From Chrysochromulina tobinii (lineage: Eukaryota; Haptophyta; Prymnesiales; Chrysochromulinaceae): a DNA stretch of 28,976 nucleotides. Positions within the stretch are counted from its first letter, which is position 1. The number at the start of each line of letters is the position of its first letter. The translations under genes and the position numbers were made by a program. Location: assembly GCA_001275005.1 (NCBI GenBank), contig JWZX01003029.1, positions 1 through 28,976 of the forward strand, written 5' to 3'. Under the pieces are notes generated by a model that worked only from the letters and a program-made list of their open reading frames with translations, ran no database searches and had not been told where the DNA came from. This document shows, piece after piece, positions 27,268 through 28,976 of the stretch.

Positions 27268-28976
27268 ATGGATGATCTTGTCCGGGATGCCATCTTCAAG
27301 ATCCTGAAGCCCTTGAAAGACCGAGACAACATCTCACGAAAAGAAGCTGAACGGATAGAGGACGATGTGGCCGAGTCGGTGAGCTTTGCATTCTGATCCC
27401 CCTAAAAACCAACTTGCACTGCACATATCATTAACATTCCAATGCCTCGCGCCGCGCGCAGATACTTCGCGATATGCATCACGACGGGCGCACGCACCTC
27501 AACTCCGATGATCTGAGTGCTATCCAGCGGCGTGTCACCAGAAAGGTGGACCACCTTCTCGAGGATCGCGGCTCGGGCGGCCACCAGCAGACAAATGTGC
27601 GACGCGACGAGCCGCGGCACGTCGAGCGCGATGTGCCACGGCGGGACCGCGATGAGCCACGGCGGGAGCGAGACATCCCGCAGACCACAAGCGGCCCGAC
27701 TCCGCGCTTTGCCAGTGAGCAGCAGCTCGGGGGACACAAGCGTGGGGGGAACTTTGCCGACAACGACGGGGGCGAGCGCGGGGCGCAGCGACCGCGACCG
27801 GACCCTCCGTTCACGGGGATGGCGTCGCAACCATTTGGCCAAACAGGGACCTCGTCATCCTCTGGCCCAGGGCGCGCACCGGGCTCCGGGCAGAAGGTGC
27901 GTGTGATGACCAACTTCGTGCCTCTTGGCGTGCGGCCGACCTTGGTGGTGACCCAGTACGACGTCTTCTTCGAGCCCGACGTGAAGAACGAAGAGGGACG
28001 CCAGGAGGTGATCCAGGCCCTGGGCATCATGGAGCTGCTCGGCGGCGGGCATGCGTCCGGCTGGTGCTTCGATGGCAGCAAGATCCTCTACTCTTCCACT
28101 GCGCTCGCGCTGCCGATGGGGAGCACCATGGCCACGTGGCAGGGCGGGGAAGAGAGGCTGACGGGCTTGGCCTTCGCAGGCACGAAGCGCCAGGTCACTG
28201 TGACGCTCAGCTTCGCGGCCACCCTGCAGGCAGGCGAGCGCTTCGCGAGCACGGACTTTGGACTTCGCGCAGACGACCGTAAGCACCTCGCTGTCCTCGA
28301 CGTGTGCTTCAAACATGCGGCGACGAGCGTGGGGCTCAAGGCCCTGGGCACGGCTCTCTTCGATACTCGCAGCCAGCGCGCGTGGGCCTCTATCCGGGCC
28401 ATCGGGCAAAACAAGACTTTCGAGCTGTGGAAAGGCAAACGGCAGACGATTGTGATGACAGCCAAGGGCCCGATGATGCAGCTCGACGCGGCGGCGCGAG
28501 TGATGCTTTCGGGCCTCAAACTCGACGACTTCGTGTCCAAGCTGGTGAGGAAGCAACCTGAGCAGCTCCAGATGGAGGACTTCGCCAAGCTCGATAGGAT
28601 GCTGCGCGAGAAAAAGTTCAAGGTCAAGATCAGCTCCACCCACTGCCTCTGATGACCCTTCGATGACTACTGATTGCCTCCCTCATCACAGGTCAAGATC
28701 AGCTCCACCCACTGCCTCTGATGACCCTTCGATGACTACTGATTGCCTCCCTCATCACAGGTCAAGATCAGCTCCACCCACTGCCGGCGATCCTTCATTC
28801 TACGCGGCATCGCCAGCGAGCCATGCTCCCGCTCGATGTTCCCTTGCACCGACGCCGACGGCAAGGAGACGGAGATGAGCGTGGCCGCCTACTTTGCGGC
28901 AAAGTACCCCGACCATCCGCTGAAGCGCCCCACCCAGTGGCCCTGCGTGTGCGTGGGCCCCGCCAACGACCCGCAC
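27268..28976 (+). CDS. Argonaute/PIWI-family protein, 5' part (N, linker and PAZ domains)
   Basis: Proposed exons 27268-27378, 27462-28622 and 28761 to the window edge give 496 residues so far, all joined in phase 0. Exon 1 encodes a charged helix (MDDLVRDAIFKILKPL...). A disordered Arg/Asp/Pro/Gly stretch follows, with RDEPRRERDIP-type units. The ArgoN domain begins near RVMTNFVPLGVRPTLVVTQYDVFFEP. FDGSKILYSSTALALP matches the FDGxxxLYT segment of Argonautes. The linker helix and ELWKGKRQTIV lead into PAZ: KFKVKISSTHCRRSFILRGIASEPCSRSMFPC, then MSVAAYFAAKYPDHPLKRPTQWPCVCVG, the family's YF-x-x-KY and LPCLxVG region. PAZ binds the small-RNA 3' end. MID and PIWI should follow beyond the window, so slicer residues cannot be judged. 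AGO versus PIWI clade is not decided. Confidence 0.87.
27379..27461 (+). other. Intron 1 of the Argonaute-family gene
   Basis: The donor GTGAGC follows GAGTCG and the acceptor CGCGCAG precedes ATACTTCGC, 83 nt, phase 0. The join gives DDVAES-ILRDMHHDGR. It removes the TGA just after the donor at 27391. Confidence 0.7.
28623..28760 (+). repeat. Argonaute intron made of two perfect 69-bp tandem units
   Basis: The 69-bp unit starts GTCAAGATCAGCTCC and ends CCTCATCACAG. It occurs at 28623-28691 and again at 28692-28760 without a change; the first 24 bases recur a third time as exon at 28761-28784. The donor is AAG before GTCAAG, and either copy of CATCACAG can be acceptor. Only removal of both units gives the full PAZ domain. 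The first acceptor, or retention, leads to the stop at the CTCTGA inside the unit. Confidence 0.82.

Noticed and set aside
28623-28784. 69-bp repeat as a coding repeat of the Argonaute protein
   Set aside because: Each unit contains an in-frame TGA, so it cannot be coding repeat; an intron that removes two units restores PAZ.

Overview
This window looks like nuclear DNA of a GC-rich, gene-dense, single-celled eukaryote, most likely a haptophyte or a similar secondary-plastid alga; the lineage is an inference. The evidence is purely eukaryotic gene content (an RNA polymerase subunit, FKBP-TPR, a WDR54-like protein, an EF-hand phosphoinositide kinase, an Argonaute-family protein), short GT-AG introns, strong G/C at third codon positions, many triplet repeats in coding sequence, and an algal-style Leu-Asn-Gly repeat domain. 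No bacterial operon, rRNA, tRNA, CRISPR array or complete transposon was seen.

Layout, left to right: the 3' end of an Ala/Gln-rich coiled-coil gene (1-359); a voltage-gated K+ channel on the minus strand (1707-3416); a three-exon gene encoding a ubiquitin-like domain fused to RNA polymerase subunit RPB12 (3835-4484); a three-exon membrane protein with poly-Pro and an 11-residue Trp-rich repeat (4958-7446); an FkbM-type methyltransferase of lower GC (8295-9155); a secretory CPBP/CAAX-type protease (9814-11181); a Ser/Pro-rich unknown protein with four exons (11970-14824); an FKBP-TPR tail-anchored protein (15904-17256); a GST (17761-18477); a WDR54-like protein (minus, 19434-20450) divergent from an ER-type DnaJ (20622-21797); two head-to-head glycosyltransferases (22023-22985 minus; 23081-24470 plus); an EF-hand PIP kinase (minus, 24707-27041) divergent from an Argonaute-family gene that runs off the right end (27268-28976).

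The genes do not form one pathway. One loose theme is the secretory and endomembrane system: CPBP protease, DnaJ, two glycosyltransferases, tail-anchored FKBP, PIP kinase and ion channel. Several neighbours are divergent with short gaps, which suggests shared promoters.

The most unusual signals are: (1) a ubiquitin-like-RPB12 fusion that keeps a terminal Arg-Gly-Gly at the domain junction; (2) introns that seem to have been made or remodelled by tandem duplication. A perfect 69-bp repeat forms the whole last visible intron of the Argonaute gene. A 51/54-bp repeat gives three in-frame splice donors in the 11970-14824 gene. An 8 x 10-bp array fills an intron of the 4958-7446 gene and shares its 3' end with the Argonaute intron; (3) a 19-bp perfect inverted repeat between two convergent genes. 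All exon joins were inferred by eye from splice signals, reading frame and family alignment, and have not been tested with transcripts.
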